DNA from: Oligoflexus tunisiensis
GTDB taxonomy: Bacteria; Bdellovibrionota_B; Oligoflexia; Oligoflexales; Oligoflexaceae
Reading direction: 5' to 3'
Length of the DNA: 64,000 bases
NCBI RefSeq assembly: GCF_001748245.1
Contig: NZ_BDFO01000001.1
Span: 1,845,345 to 1,909,344, forward strand
The position numbers and the translations under genes are program-made. Below are positions 51,705 to 60,264 of the stretch, one piece after another. Within the stretch, counting starts at the first letter, position 1, and every line of letters begins with the position of its first letter. The notes under the pieces are model-generated. The model saw nothing but the letters and a program-made list of their open reading frames with translations. It was not told the DNA's origin and searched no databases.

Positions 51705-52679
51705 ATGTTGCAAGGAATGTTGGGACCTTATCAGCTGCTGGAACCGGTCGGGGAAGGTTCCCTGGGACGGGTCTACAAGGCCGTCGATACCCGGCAGCAA
51801 AAGCTGGTCGCGGTCAAGGTCCTGCACGATCGTCTGCGGCAGGATCCGACTTTTACCGGTGTCTTCCATCGTGAACTCATGATGCAGCAACGCGTGTCCC
51901 ATCCGCATCTCGTGCGCTATCTGGATGGCTGTTACAATCCGCCGGTCTTCTATATGGTCACGCAATGGATCGATGGCTGGACGCTGCGACATATCCTGCG
52001 GTATTTCGGGCGCCTGCCGCCTCTGGTGAGCCTTTGCATAGCCTGGCAGTTTGCGCAGGGTCTGGACGGGCTGCATCTGCATGATCTGGTTCATGCCGAT
52101 CTTTCCGCTTCGAATATCATGATTGAACGCAGCGGCCGGGTGTTCCTGGCTGACTTTAGCCTGGTGCTGGATTCGGCCCTGGATTCCTATAAGAACATGA
52201 TCATTGGCACACCAGGCTATTATTCGCCCGAGCATCTGAGTGCCGAAGCGGTTGTGGCCGCGTCCGATATTTATGTGATGGGTCTTTTGATTTTTGAAAT
52301 GGTCGAGGGGCAAAAGATTATCCCCGAACTCGATGCCAGGACCAAACGCCTCGAAGTGATCCAGGCCATGCGCAACCTGCGAGGCGGTATTGTCAAATGC
52401 ACGGATGAGCATCTGCGCCTGGGTATCAATCAGATACTGAGGCAGACCCTGGAACCGCTTTTGACCCGTCGATTGAACAGTATTGAAAAAGCCTCCAGCA
52501 CTCTCAAGCATCTTCTCCTGAAATTTGGTATTCAGGATCCTTATGGTGCCGTTCGTCAATTTCTGAAGGACGGTCAATTCCAGACTACGGAATCGCAAAA
52601 ACATCGGGATCAGGATATCTATCAGGGTTACAAGCCTTATTCGATCGAGGATATCCAGCTCCTGGCCAAAGGAAGTTGA
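51705..52679 (+). CDS. Ser/Thr protein kinase with non-standard HAD and DFS motifs
   Basis: 324 residues, a bare kinase domain without membrane helix. G-loop GEGSLGRV (16-23), Lys38 in VAVKVL, Glu57, catalytic loop HADLSASN (130-137), DFS (150-152) in place of DFG, then SPE (174-176) and Asp188. All main catalytic residues (Lys38, Glu57, Asp132, Asn137, Asp150) are there, but the loop is non-RD and the DFG glycine is changed. It is upstream of a thioredoxin-like gene 7 bp away. Possible start also at ATG 51717. Confidence 0.85.
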   Translation: MLQGMLGPYQLLEPVGEGSLGRVYKAVDTRQQKLVAVKVLHDRLRQDPTFTGVFHRELMMQQRVSHPHLVRYLDGCYNPPVFYMVTQWIDGWTLRHILRYFGRLPPLVSLCIAWQFAQGLDGLHLHDLVHADLSASNIMIERSGRVFLADFSLVLDSALDSYKNMIIGTPGYYSPEHLSAEAVVAASDIYVMGLLIFEMVEGQKIIPELDARTKRLEVIQAMRNLRGGIVKCTDEHLRLGINQILRQTLEPLLTRRLNSIEKASSTLKHLLLKFGIQDPYGAVRQFLKDGQFQTTESQKHRDQDIYQGYKPYSIEDIQLLAKGS

Positions 52680-52686
52680 GCGCACG

Positions 52687-53211
52687 ATGCTGAAACTGAA
52701 CCGGAAGACCTTGAAAAGCGGGCTGAAGAATGGAGTGATCTTTCTCGCTCTCGTTTACGCCGTCGAATACTGGCAGTCGCGGAACATGACAAAAGGGGAA
52801 CTCCCTGAGCCTCTGCGCCATGTGTCATTGCCCACCCTGAAGGGCACCACACGGAGTCTTTGGAATCCTGAGAAATTGACGGTGGTCTATGTGTTTGCAC
52901 CCTGGTGCGGCGTATGTCGGGCCAGTGGCAGCAATATCGATCGTCTGCCGCAGGATTTTCATAAGACGGCCCTGGCTTTAAGCTGGGATCAGATCGCTGC
53001 GGTGGATGACTTTGTTCGGGAGACCGGTCTTCAGGTTCCGGTCCTGATGGGGAAGGAGCGGGAGGAAGAGGCGCTTCGTATCGGGGCCTATCCCTCCTAT
53101 CTGATCATCGATACGCAAGGGCGCATCGTCAAGGCCTGGAGTGGCTATACCACCACCGCCGGCCTTTGGTTTAAGAGTTACTGGGCTCGGCTTGTGGCAG
53201 CTCGCGAATAA
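52687..53211 (+). CDS. Thioredoxin-like TlpA/DsbE-type protein, membrane-anchored
   Basis: 174 residues. One membrane helix (about 14-28) then a thioredoxin fold with YVFAPWCGVCRASG (CGVC, about 73-76), a cis-Pro AYPSYLII (about 139) and WSGYTTTAGLW. TlpA/DsbE proteins reduce or rearrange disulfides outside the cytoplasm, for instance in cytochrome c maturation. It sits in one operon with the Ser/Thr kinase. Its 3' end overlaps the convergent hydrolase by 41 bp. Confidence 0.85.
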   Translation: MLKLNRKTLKSGLKNGVIFLALVYAVEYWQSRNMTKGELPEPLRHVSLPTLKGTTRSLWNPEKLTVVYVFAPWCGVCRASGSNIDRLPQDFHKTALALSWDQIAAVDDFVRETGLQVPVLMGKEREEEALRIGAYPSYLIIDTQGRIVKAWSGYTTTAGLWFKSYWARLVAARE

Positions 53212-54208
53212 AGCGCTTCACGTGACGCGCCACCACACGGGGCGCTTCCATCTGCGGAGCATGCCCGACATCCTTCAGCACCACAAAACGCGAACCCTTC
53301 ATCAGCGTGTGACCCTTGGCTCCATAAGCCACGGGGAAGAGCTGGTCGCGCTCGCCCCAGATGATAAGAGCCGGTTTGTCGATCCGATCCAGATTCTTGT
53401 TCATAAAGAGGTCGGAAAGATTCGGATCCGTGCGGTCGGTGAAACCGCCGAAGTTTCTTTGCACAAGCTCGCCATACCAGTCGTGATTCTGGCGGAAGCG
53501 ATGGAAGATAAATTCCTTGCCAAAGGGAGGCAAAAGCGGCTGCCGATGGAAAACCTTGGCCCAGAATGCCTCAAACTCCTCGAGGGTTTTGACCTGGAAA
53601 ATATTCCTGCCGCGCATGATCTCATCATAGAGCGACTCATGGTCTGGATCGATCAGGCCCGCTGCGTTCAGCAGGGTGACGGACTTCACCACATCGGGAC
53701 GGACCAGAGCGAGTTTGAGGGCCATGGCACCGCCGAGCGAATTGCCCATCACATGCACCGGACCCATGCCGGTTTTGGTGACGAACTCATCAAGCCAACG
53801 CCCATAGGAATGAGTATCATAGGCCAGCTCAGGATTGGCAAAGCTTTGACCAAAACCTGGCAGATCGATGGCCATGACATTAAAGTCGTTGAACAGGTGC
53901 ATGGCGAGCGAGTAGACGCTGTCCTTGCTATCCGCGAAGCCGTGCAGGAAGAGGATGGTTTCACGATTGGGTTTGTTCGTGGTCCAGTAGTGAACGATAC
54001 CGTCGCTCAGTTCCACCTCACGCAGTTCAGCGCCAATCACTCGACGCGCTGCCTTGATGCACGCATGATAAAGGGATTCCCCGGCCCTGACTTTGGCTTC
54101 GAAGGTGGAATCCTGCAAGCTGCTTCTCAGTTTACTCAGATCGGACCAGTCGATATCGAGGGCCCGTGCCTTCTGGATGAGGGTATTGCCTTCAAAGAAT
54201 TTCAACAT
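53171..54208 (-). CDS. Alpha/beta hydrolase
   Basis: 345 residues. An N-terminal helical part (about 1-75), then LFLHGFADSKDSVY (oxyanion), VMGNSLGGAMALKLAL (Ser about 150), an acid in LIIWGERDQLFP, and DVGHAPQMEAP (His about 320). Typical of the alpha/beta hydrolase group that includes lipases and esterases of lipid turnover. It lies 33 bp after the LtaS-like gene on the same strand, so co-transcription with that gene is likely. Confidence 0.85.
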   Translation of the reverse strand: MLKFFEGNTLIQKARALDIDWSDLSKLRSSLQDSTFEAKVRAGESLYHACIKAARRVIGAELREVELSDGIVHYWTTNKPNRETILFLHGFADSKDSVYSLAMHLFNDFNVMAIDLPGFGQSFANPELAYDTHSYGRWLDEFVTKTGMGPVHVMGNSLGGAMALKLALVRPDVVKSVTLLNAAGLIDPDHESLYDEIMRGRNIFQVKTLEEFEAFWAKVFHRQPLLPPFGKEFIFHRFRQNHDWYGELVQRNFGGFTDRTDPNLSDLFMNKNLDRIDKPALIIWGERDQLFPVAYGAKGHTLMKGSRFVVLKDVGHAPQMEAPRVVARHVKRFIRELPQAEPSNS

Positions 54209-54241
54209 TGGTTCTGCCCTTGTGTGGATATTGATTTGGTT

Positions 54242-56104
54242 TTACCAGACCAGTGCGTTTTGTACCATCCCATTGTGAAAGCACTGCACCTGCGCCTTAA
54301 GATAAAGCAAATCCTGATCCATCGCTTGAGGGAACGATTGCGGGGACTTCAAAAGGACGTCCCCAGGCTCATCGTAGCGAACGACTTCATCATTTTCAAT
54401 ATTCCAAGTCAAAATACGATCTTCCCCGACCAGAACAAAGCGCGGGGTATCCCGTAGAACGATGCCTGGCCGGCTGATGTCCTGCAGAAGGCTGCTGCCA
54501 AAGCGGCTATAAGCGGGGGCCTTGACTCCCAGAGCATCCAGAACGGTCGGCAGGATATCCATATGCTGCACCGGGCGTTCAAGGTTGTTCAACGGCAAAG
54601 GCTGATCATTCATGATAAAGATCAGAGGCACACGATAGCGGCCGTGAGGGGTTTCATACTCGGGAAACTCGGATTTCTGGGTGTGATCTGCCGTGAAAAT
54701 GAACAGCGTGTCGGTGAACCATGGTTGCTTCTGCGCGCTTTCGTAAAACTTTTGCAGAGCAAGGTCGGTGTATCCCAGGCTTTCGTGAATTTCGAGTTTG
54801 CCCTTGGGAAAACGATCCCTGTGCTGCGGCGGGATCGTATAGGGATGATGCGAACTCAGGGTGAACACACTGGCAAAGAATGGCCGCTGATCATCACCCA
54901 TCCTTTGCACGGCATACTGCAGGAAGGGTTCATCAAATATCCCCCACTTGCCGTCATGATCCTTGCGCTCCGGATATTCACGCTCGCCGATATACTGTTC
55001 GAATCCGAAGCGATCGGCCATCACGTCGAAAAACATGGTGCCGTTTTCTCCGCCATGGAAAAACTGAGTGCGCATCCCCTGGTTGCGCAGGATGGCCGGA
55101 TAACCCTGCACGCGGTTGGTTTGATAGGGTGAGGTGATAAACGCCGACTCCATCCAGGCCGGAATCCCGGCAAGGATCGCCGGCAGCGCATCGATCGACC
55201 GCCGACCGTTGGCATAGGCATTCGGGAAGGAAGTGCCTTTGGCCGCCAGGCTCTTCAGAAAAGGTGCATAGCTGGGATGACCCTCGGGTGGGAAAACATA
55301 TTCCTTGGCGAAACTTTCCAGGATCACCAGGACGACATTTTTCGGCTGCTGGGGCAGGGGCGTCACCGGCCCCTGATTGTGCGTGGCGACAAGGTCGCGG
55401 GCCACGGCATCCGGCATGAAGTTCAAAGGAGCAATGATCGCTTCATCCGATGATTTCAGCAGAGTAAAGGAACTGTTCAGAATCAGAATACCGAGTGAAC
55501 CCGTTTCCCCGGCATAGGCTTGAGCGGGAATGATCGGCTTATGCTGCCAGCCGCCGCGTCCCCCGAGAGCGGATAGAGCCAAAAGCAGCAGGGTTCCCAC
55601 AGCCAGGGAAATTTTGGAATCCCGGCCGCTGCGCCGCAAATTTTTCAAGGAAAACCAAGTCAGACCCGCGGTGATGGCCAGCATGAGCAGCGTGTAATAC
55701 CAATAATAAACAGCGACCTGACCGGCCTGAGCCAGGAGGTCCTGGCCGATGGCAAAGGAATCCCGCGTAAAGCGTTTGCCGGTGAAACGATAGTATTCCA
55801 CGTCGACGATATTCACGGCCAAAAACCAGCCGTTGATCAGACCAAAGCCCCAGGCCACAATTTTTTCCTGCCCACGCGCCCATTTCTGCGGGAGTGGCAC
55901 AAGATAAAGGAGAAAGAGGACCGCGTTGGTCAGCACGATGGCGGCAAGGTCGAAGCGGGCTCCTTGCACGAAGGCCAGGGCCAGCATGCTCCCATCCATC
56001 TCGCGAAACTGGCTGGAGTTCACCATCCAAAAGAGGAAGCGGATCGATTCATAAAGGGCGAGCAGAACCAAAGTCTGAATGCAGAGACGGCGTAAAGTTT
56101 GCAA
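54242..56104 (-). CDS. LtaS-like membrane sulfatase-fold phosphoglycerol transferase
   Basis: 620 residues, TTG start behind GGGGGAA. Five hydrophobic helices (about 10-30, 42-62, 70-88, 125-150, 160-180), then a sulfatase-fold domain (about 255-560). VVLVILESFAKEYV holds the first metal Glu, GRRSIDALPAI the nucleophile region, HDGKWGIFDE and FTADHTQKS later metal ligands. In Gram-negative bacteria this type modifies membrane glycans or lipids with phosphoglycerol or phosphoethanolamine. Which group it transfers is not evident. Confidence 0.82.
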   Translation of the reverse strand: MQTLRRLCIQTLVLLALYESIRFLFWMVNSSQFREMDGSMLALAFVQGARFDLAAIVLTNAVLFLLYLVPLPQKWARGQEKIVAWGFGLINGWFLAVNIVDVEYYRFTGKRFTRDSFAIGQDLLAQAGQVAVYYWYYTLLMLAITAGLTWFSLKNLRRSGRDSKISLAVGTLLLLALSALGGRGGWQHKPIIPAQAYAGETGSLGILILNSSFTLLKSSDEAIIAPLNFMPDAVARDLVATHNQGPVTPLPQQPKNVVLVILESFAKEYVFPPEGHPSYAPFLKSLAAKGTSFPNAYANGRRSIDALPAILAGIPAWMESAFITSPYQTNRVQGYPAILRNQGMRTQFFHGGENGTMFFDVMADRFGFEQYIGEREYPERKDHDGKWGIFDEPFLQYAVQRMGDDQRPFFASVFTLSSHHPYTIPPQHRDRFPKGKLEIHESLGYTDLALQKFYESAQKQPWFTDTLFIFTADHTQKSEFPEYETPHGRYRVPLIFIMNDQPLPLNNLERPVQHMDILPTVLDALGVKAPAYSRFGSSLLQDISRPGIVLRDTPRFVLVGEDRILTWNIENDEVVRYDEPGDVLLKSPQSFPQAMDQDLLYLKAQVQCFHNGMVQNALVW

Positions 56105-56276
56105 AGAGTTCCCCCAAATGCGACGCGTTCGCGCGACTGGGGAAGAATGCTAGCGCAATCCCTGGCGCTCTTCAAGTCAACGGCCAAAAGCTGCGTGATT
56201 TCGCACTCAGGCACGCACTTGAAAGCGTTCCTTGCAGCTCCCCTGGCGTTTCGGTATGCTCGAAGGATTAAGATTC

Positions 56277-57407
56277 ATGGAGTCAATTATGCGGTCAGGT
56301 CTTGCCATTCTTGGTGTCAGTGCTTTGCTTCTCTGCGGTTTCCGCATCAAATCGGGTGAAAAGGATTACGAGGATTTTAAACCCCATATGCGTGCGGTTT
56401 ATTCCTCGCTCGTGACCATATTCCCTCTGACCCTGAATACGAAGAATTTCACAAGCAAGGACAACAGCAAGGCGATTCAGGATAATCTTAATCTGATTGC
56501 GCAGCACGCGAAAGAGATCAATACGCTTGCCGCCAAGGATGAAAAAGGCCATGCGTATCTCAGTCTGCAACTTGAGCGGAATGCGCGTCAGGCCGCCTTG
56601 AAATATAAGGACGGCATGCATGATCAGGCGCATTTCTTCCTTGAAGAAGTTTACGACACCTGCCTGAGCTGTCACACCAGCCGCAGCAGCAGCGCCGACT
56701 CAGCCTTTACCATGGATCTGACCGGTAATTTGAATATGGAGGCCATGGGGACTTTCGGCAAGGCCAGGTTCCTGGCGTTAAGCCGGCAATTCGATCGCGC
56801 TCTGGATGAGTATGAGCGCATACTGAAAGGCCGTGAACTCAGTCTGGAAGAACTCCTGCATTTCGATCCTTTGGCTGATTACCTGGTGCTGGCTGTGCGC
56901 GTCAAGGGTGATGCCACGCGGCCTTTGGCGACCTTTGCGGAACTGCTCAAGCGGCCTCTGCCAGGGCCGGTGAAGCATGACCTGGAAGCCTGGCAAAAGA
57001 CGCTGAAGCAGGTGAAAGCGCGTCCGAAAAAACAGAGCGACCTGCAATTCGCTCGCAGTCTGATCAAGGATGTGAATCGTGATCGCCAGGGCCTTGTGAA
57101 TTATATCTTTGCTTCGAAGTATCTGAAGGATCATTTGAAGAAGGTGAACCTCAGCGCCGCCGACAAAGCGGAAACCTACTATCAGCTCGGCATCTGCGAG
57201 CTCAGCATCGGGGAATCTCTTCTGTCGGGAGAATCGGGGATGTACCTGGAGGAATCGATCCGTCTTGCGCCCAAGGCACCCTTCGCCAGACGCGCCTATG
57301 AGCTGTATGAGGAGTCGGTAACCCTGGGATACACCGGCAGCTCGGGGATCCATCTGCCGCCGGAGGAGAAAGCGCGCCTCGACGAATTGCGCAAGCTGGT
57401 CTTCTGA
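56277..57407 (+). CDS. CxxCH (c-type haem) protein with TPR-like helices
   Basis: About 376 residues; GAAGGA sets ATG 56277. N-terminal hydrophobic segment (about 6-20), a four-helix-like part (about 30-120), then YDTCLSCHTSRSS with one CxxCH (about 125-135). The remaining 240 residues are helical, with TPR-like pairs (LALSRQFDRALDEYERILKG, AETYYQLGICELSIGESL). Haem attachment is expected from the motif; the TPR part suggests a partner protein. No further cytochrome genes here. Confidence 0.72.
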   Translation: MESIMRSGLAILGVSALLLCGFRIKSGEKDYEDFKPHMRAVYSSLVTIFPLTLNTKNFTSKDNSKAIQDNLNLIAQHAKEINTLAAKDEKGHAYLSLQLERNARQAALKYKDGMHDQAHFFLEEVYDTCLSCHTSRSSSADSAFTMDLTGNLNMEAMGTFGKARFLALSRQFDRALDEYERILKGRELSLEELLHFDPLADYLVLAVRVKGDATRPLATFAELLKRPLPGPVKHDLEAWQKTLKQVKARPKKQSDLQFARSLIKDVNRDRQGLVNYIFASKYLKDHLKKVNLSAADKAETYYQLGICELSIGESLLSGESGMYLEESIRLAPKAPFARRAYELYEESVTLGYTGSSGIHLPPEEKARLDELRKLVF

Positions 57408-57505
57408 AACCCTCGCCCAGGCGGGCCCGCATGGTGCCCGCGATCTGTCTTGAGCACGATGGACTTGAGTGTTCCTACCTGAAGAGTATGCTGAAGCCTG
57501 AGGCG

Positions 57506-58180
57506 CTATCGCGCCAGGCCTGTGAGAAGGGTGCCGTGATAGTGAACACAGGGCAGAACCGCCGTGTCCGGCATAAGGATGGTTCCGGGAGACAGAACAG
57601 CGTTACAGCCCGTTTGGGCGCGGTCACCGATCAGCGAACCGAGTTTACGGAGCCCTGATTTGACCCGGCCCTGTTCTGTGGGATGCTGAACCTTGACCTC
57701 ATCGCCTTTCAATTTTAAATTGGCTAGCTTTGTGCCGGCGCCGAGGTTGATGTCGTATCCCAGGATGGAATCCCCGATGTAGGCAAAGTGTCCGGCTTTG
57801 GCGTGATCGAAGAAAATGGAGCCTTTGACTTCGGTGGTATGCCCCACGACCGCTTTGGGGCCAATGTAAGCGCTGCCGCGAATGAACGCGCCGTGTCGCA
57901 CTTCAGCACCAGGAGCGATAAAGGTGGGACCCTGGATGTAAGTAAAGGGGCCCACTTCCGCACCCTCGGCGACATAGACCGCTCCTTCGAGCACAGCCTG
58001 TGGCGATACGCGTCCTTTGACCACCGGACGATCGGTCACCTCGTGATCACGCAGCATGGCTTCAATCAGCGCGGTGAGCGGTTTTCCAAGCAGTTGAAAA
58101 ACATCGCTGACTGCAAATTGGGAGCCTCGATAAATTTTATCGAGATCGAAAAGAAGTCTGGGATTTATCGATTCCGCCAT
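57506..58180 (-). CDS. Left-handed beta-helix (hexapeptide repeat) protein
   Basis: About 224 residues from ATG 58180 (GGAG upstream). An N-terminal helical part (about 1-50), then hexapeptide coils with repeated [LIV]-G/A-x-x-A-x, for example VLEGAVYVAEGAEVGPFTYI, AYIGPKAVVGHTTEV, LIGDRAQTGCNAVLSPG (about 55-215). Resembles the C-terminal half of GlmU, but without a pyrophosphorylase domain, and could be an acyltransferase or carbohydrate-binding protein. Function not assigned. Confidence 0.78.
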   Translation of the reverse strand: MAESINPRLLFDLDKIYRGSQFAVSDVFQLLGKPLTALIEAMLRDHEVTDRPVVKGRVSPQAVLEGAVYVAEGAEVGPFTYIQGPTFIAPGAEVRHGAFIRGSAYIGPKAVVGHTTEVKGSIFFDHAKAGHFAYIGDSILGYDINLGAGTKLANLKLKGDEVKVQHPTEQGRVKSGLRKLGSLIGDRAQTGCNAVLSPGTILMPDTAVLPCVHYHGTLLTGLAR

Positions 58181-58290
58181 GATGGGCTCCTGCATGAGAG
58201 GGAAATTATTGCCTCAAGAAAACTGCCTACGTGCCGAAGCGAGCCTTAGGGTAACAGCATCCAGCTGGGATGGAGAAAGGTCAAGACTTT

Positions 58291-58515
58291 ATGTTTGACG
58301 TGAATCATTTCAAAAAGGCGGTTAAGGACTGGATTCGGGTGAATCCTCAGGGGACGCTGGTCGACCTGCGCGATTACTGCGATGAAATCGTTCCACCGCA
58401 AAGCTATGCCGCCAATCAGTGGCTGATTGACCAGACTCTGTCCTGGTACCGTCATGTTCTGGAACGTCGTGAAATGGAATCGAGCGGCGCCGCCGAAGAG
58501 GGTGACGACGATTGA
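58291..58515 (+). CDS. Small acidic-tailed protein, unknown
   Basis: About 74 residues; also open from ATG 58270. FDVNHFKKAVKDWIRVNPQG, DEIVPPQSYAANQWLIDQTLSWYRHVLERRE, then an acidic tail (EEGDDD). AGAAAGG lies before the chosen start. No family recognised. It is followed by a clear terminator, which supports a real transcript. Confidence 0.6.
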   Translation: MFDVNHFKKAVKDWIRVNPQGTLVDLRDYCDEIVPPQSYAANQWLIDQTLSWYRHVLERREMESSGAAEEGDDD

Positions 58516-58548
58516 TATTGAACTGCTCTGAAGGGCAGCAAAAAGCCA

Positions 58549-58573
58549 AAGGGCCTGCGAAAAGCAGGCCCTT
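58549..58573. terminator. Bidirectional intrinsic terminator
   Basis: AAGGGCCTGC-GAAAA-GCAGGCCCTT, a perfect 10-bp stem with GAAAA loop between two convergent genes. A TTTTT run flanks it on the minus side and a TTGATCGTTT on the plus side, so it can end both transcripts. Confidence 0.85.
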
Positions 58574-58609
58574 GATCGTTTAAGTGAAATATTTTTCGGA
58601 CTCGATGGT

Positions 58610-58918
58610 TCAGCTGTGTTTGAAGGTGGATTCCTTCACCTGTTGAAATTCCGATTCGGGGATGACGTCGAGAACCTCGAGATCATCAAAGCCCAGATCT
58701 TCAATCCAGTGCACGTTACGCATTTCAGGCAGGGGCGAAACCACGCTCGTACCATCCTCGCGTTCATAATACTCAAAAGCTTCCAAAATTTTCCCGTCCT
58801 TGGTCAGCTGGTAGTAGTGATAACCATCACCATTCACCAGGCGGCCATCGCGGGAATCCCCAGTCCAGTATTCTTTGGCAAACATGACGTCAAAATTCGC
58901 TTCACTGTGGTGCTGCAT
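58610..58918 (-). CDS. Small protein with mixed alpha/beta look, unknown
   Basis: 102 residues from ATG 58918, set by GGAGGG; the frame runs 18 codons further. YWTGDSRDGRLVNGDGYHYYQLTKDGKILEAFEYYE is rich in aromatic and Gly turns, which suggests a beta-sheet domain, and WIEDLGFDDLEVLDVIPESEF a short acidic end. No family recognised; the GDSRD/DGKI pattern does not match a catalytic motif I know. Convergent with the gene at 58291. Confidence 0.65.
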   Translation of the reverse strand: MQHHSEANFDVMFAKEYWTGDSRDGRLVNGDGYHYYQLTKDGKILEAFEYYEREDGTSVVSPLPEMRNVHWIEDLGFDDLEVLDVIPESEFQQVKESTFKHS

Positions 58919-59032
58919 GATTTGCCCTCCGATTGCTGCCAATCTCTGCCTTCCCTGCACATCTTTCGGCAAAAAACGCGCAAGGTTGAGGCCTTCCTGC
59001 AGTCTGGCGGAAAGCGCCTTGAATTCAATATC

Positions 59033-59779
59033 TTAGCGGAGCCAATGGCCGAACCGATTGAACCGGATCGTGGGCCAGAAACTGTCTGAATCCTCGTTGT
59101 ACCAACTCCAGAGTACAAACAGAGCCTTGCCCCGGACATAGGTGTAGGGCACGAAACCCCAGCTGCGGGAGTCGGTGGAGTTATCACGGTTATCACCCAT
59201 TACAAACAGGGCATTTTCCGGAACCACTTTGTCCTCGCCGTCGGCTGGAAACTTGCGGCTGATATCATAGAAGGGACTGGTCGTCCTGTCCTGCATCACC
59301 CAGTGTTCCAGGCCGCCCAGATTTTCCTTGAAAAGGTCCTTCTGGTCGGGATTGTTGGTGATGTCTTCCAGGATGCCGCGATCGTTGTTGGCATTGACCC
59401 GTTCCTGCGCCTCACCATTGATATAAAGGATGTTGTTTTCCACCTTGATATGATCGCCAGGAAGACCCACAACACGTTTTACATAATCGATATCCGTGTT
59501 CTGGGGGTATTTGAATACGATGATGTCGCCGCGCTGGGGTGTGCCCCAGGTGATCAGCGAGATATCCGTGAAGGGAACTTTCAGATCATAGGATAGCTTG
59601 AAAGCCAGCAGGCGATCACCGACCTTGATGGTGGGCTCCATGGATGCCGTTGGGACGTGGTAAGGCGAAGCGACAGACCACCGGAATGCAAAAATAGCCA
59701 GGACTAGGATGAGCAGTTGGCGCAAATTCTCCGGGCTCCAAAACCCGGGTTTGGTCTGAGGCTTTACATTTTCCGCCAT
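59033..59779 (-). CDS. lepB: Signal peptidase I
   Basis: 248 residues. One N-terminal membrane helix (about 20-36). The Ser/Lys dyad is visible as VPTASMEPT (Ser47) and DYVKRVVGLPGDHI (Lys101), followed by GDNRDNSTDSRSWGFVP, family box E, before a C-terminal WSWYNE end. It removes signal peptides from secreted proteins. Usually next to lepA or rnc; here alone. GAGGAA lies upstream of ATG 59779. Confidence 0.96.
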   Translation of the reverse strand: MAENVKPQTKPGFWSPENLRQLLILVLAIFAFRWSVASPYHVPTASMEPTIKVGDRLLAFKLSYDLKVPFTDISLITWGTPQRGDIIVFKYPQNTDIDYVKRVVGLPGDHIKVENNILYINGEAQERVNANNDRGILEDITNNPDQKDLFKENLGGLEHWVMQDRTTSPFYDISRKFPADGEDKVVPENALFVMGDNRDNSTDSRSWGFVPYTYVRGKALFVLWSWYNEDSDSFWPTIRFNRFGHWLR

Positions 59780-59970
59780 AAAATTCCTGATTCCTCATAA
59801 AAGGTCTTTGCTGATAATCACGTGTTGGGCTTGGACAAGCCTGGATATCACTTTTACCCCAGGATGCCTCACTTGTCATGAAAGAATCCTGAGAGTTTCT
59901 GCCTACCTCCGGATTTCAGAAGGGGCGGCCGCCGACCGATAGAAGTCCCATGTGAGTCGGGAGGACCGTG

Positions 59971-60258
59971 ATGAAGGCCCTGTATCTGACAATGATTCTG
60001 GGACTGTGGAGCGCAAGTGCCGAAGCTTATACGGCGAATAAAGTCGCTTTTGAGTTTCTGCAAAATGGCCAGTATCGGGTGACGGTCAATTACACCGTTC
60101 CCGAACTGAAAGAATTTCGCGAGTCCTACGTGATTTTTTCCAAAAAGAAGGAGGCCGAGGCCTTCTACTGGAAGCTGGTCCGCGGTGCGGATTTTTATCC
60201 GGACGATCCCAAGCTGGTGCGCTTCATCCCGCCCAAAACCAAACCCACACCCTGGTAA
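59971..60258 (+). CDS. Small secreted protein, unknown
   Basis: 95 residues from ATG 59971 (GGGAGGA upstream). Signal peptide to about SAEAY (18); the mature part of about 75 residues has YRVTVNYTVPELKEF, RESYVIFSKKKEAEAFYWKLV, and a Pro/Lys-rich end PPKTKPTPW. No Cys, no family recognised. Convergent with the PfkB kinase gene. Confidence 0.6.
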   Translation: MKALYLTMILGLWSASAEAYTANKVAFEFLQNGQYRVTVNYTVPELKEFRESYVIFSKKKEAEAFYWKLVRGADFYPDDPKLVRFIPPKTKPTPW

Positions 60259-60264
60259 GCGGTT

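Noticed and set aside
51645..52685. Minus-strand 346-codon frame
   Set aside because: Antisense to the Ser/Thr kinase, whose catalytic motifs fix the coding strand.
53141..54457. Plus-strand 438-codon frame
   Set aside because: Antisense to the alpha/beta hydrolase and the start of the LtaS-like gene; its product shows no domain.
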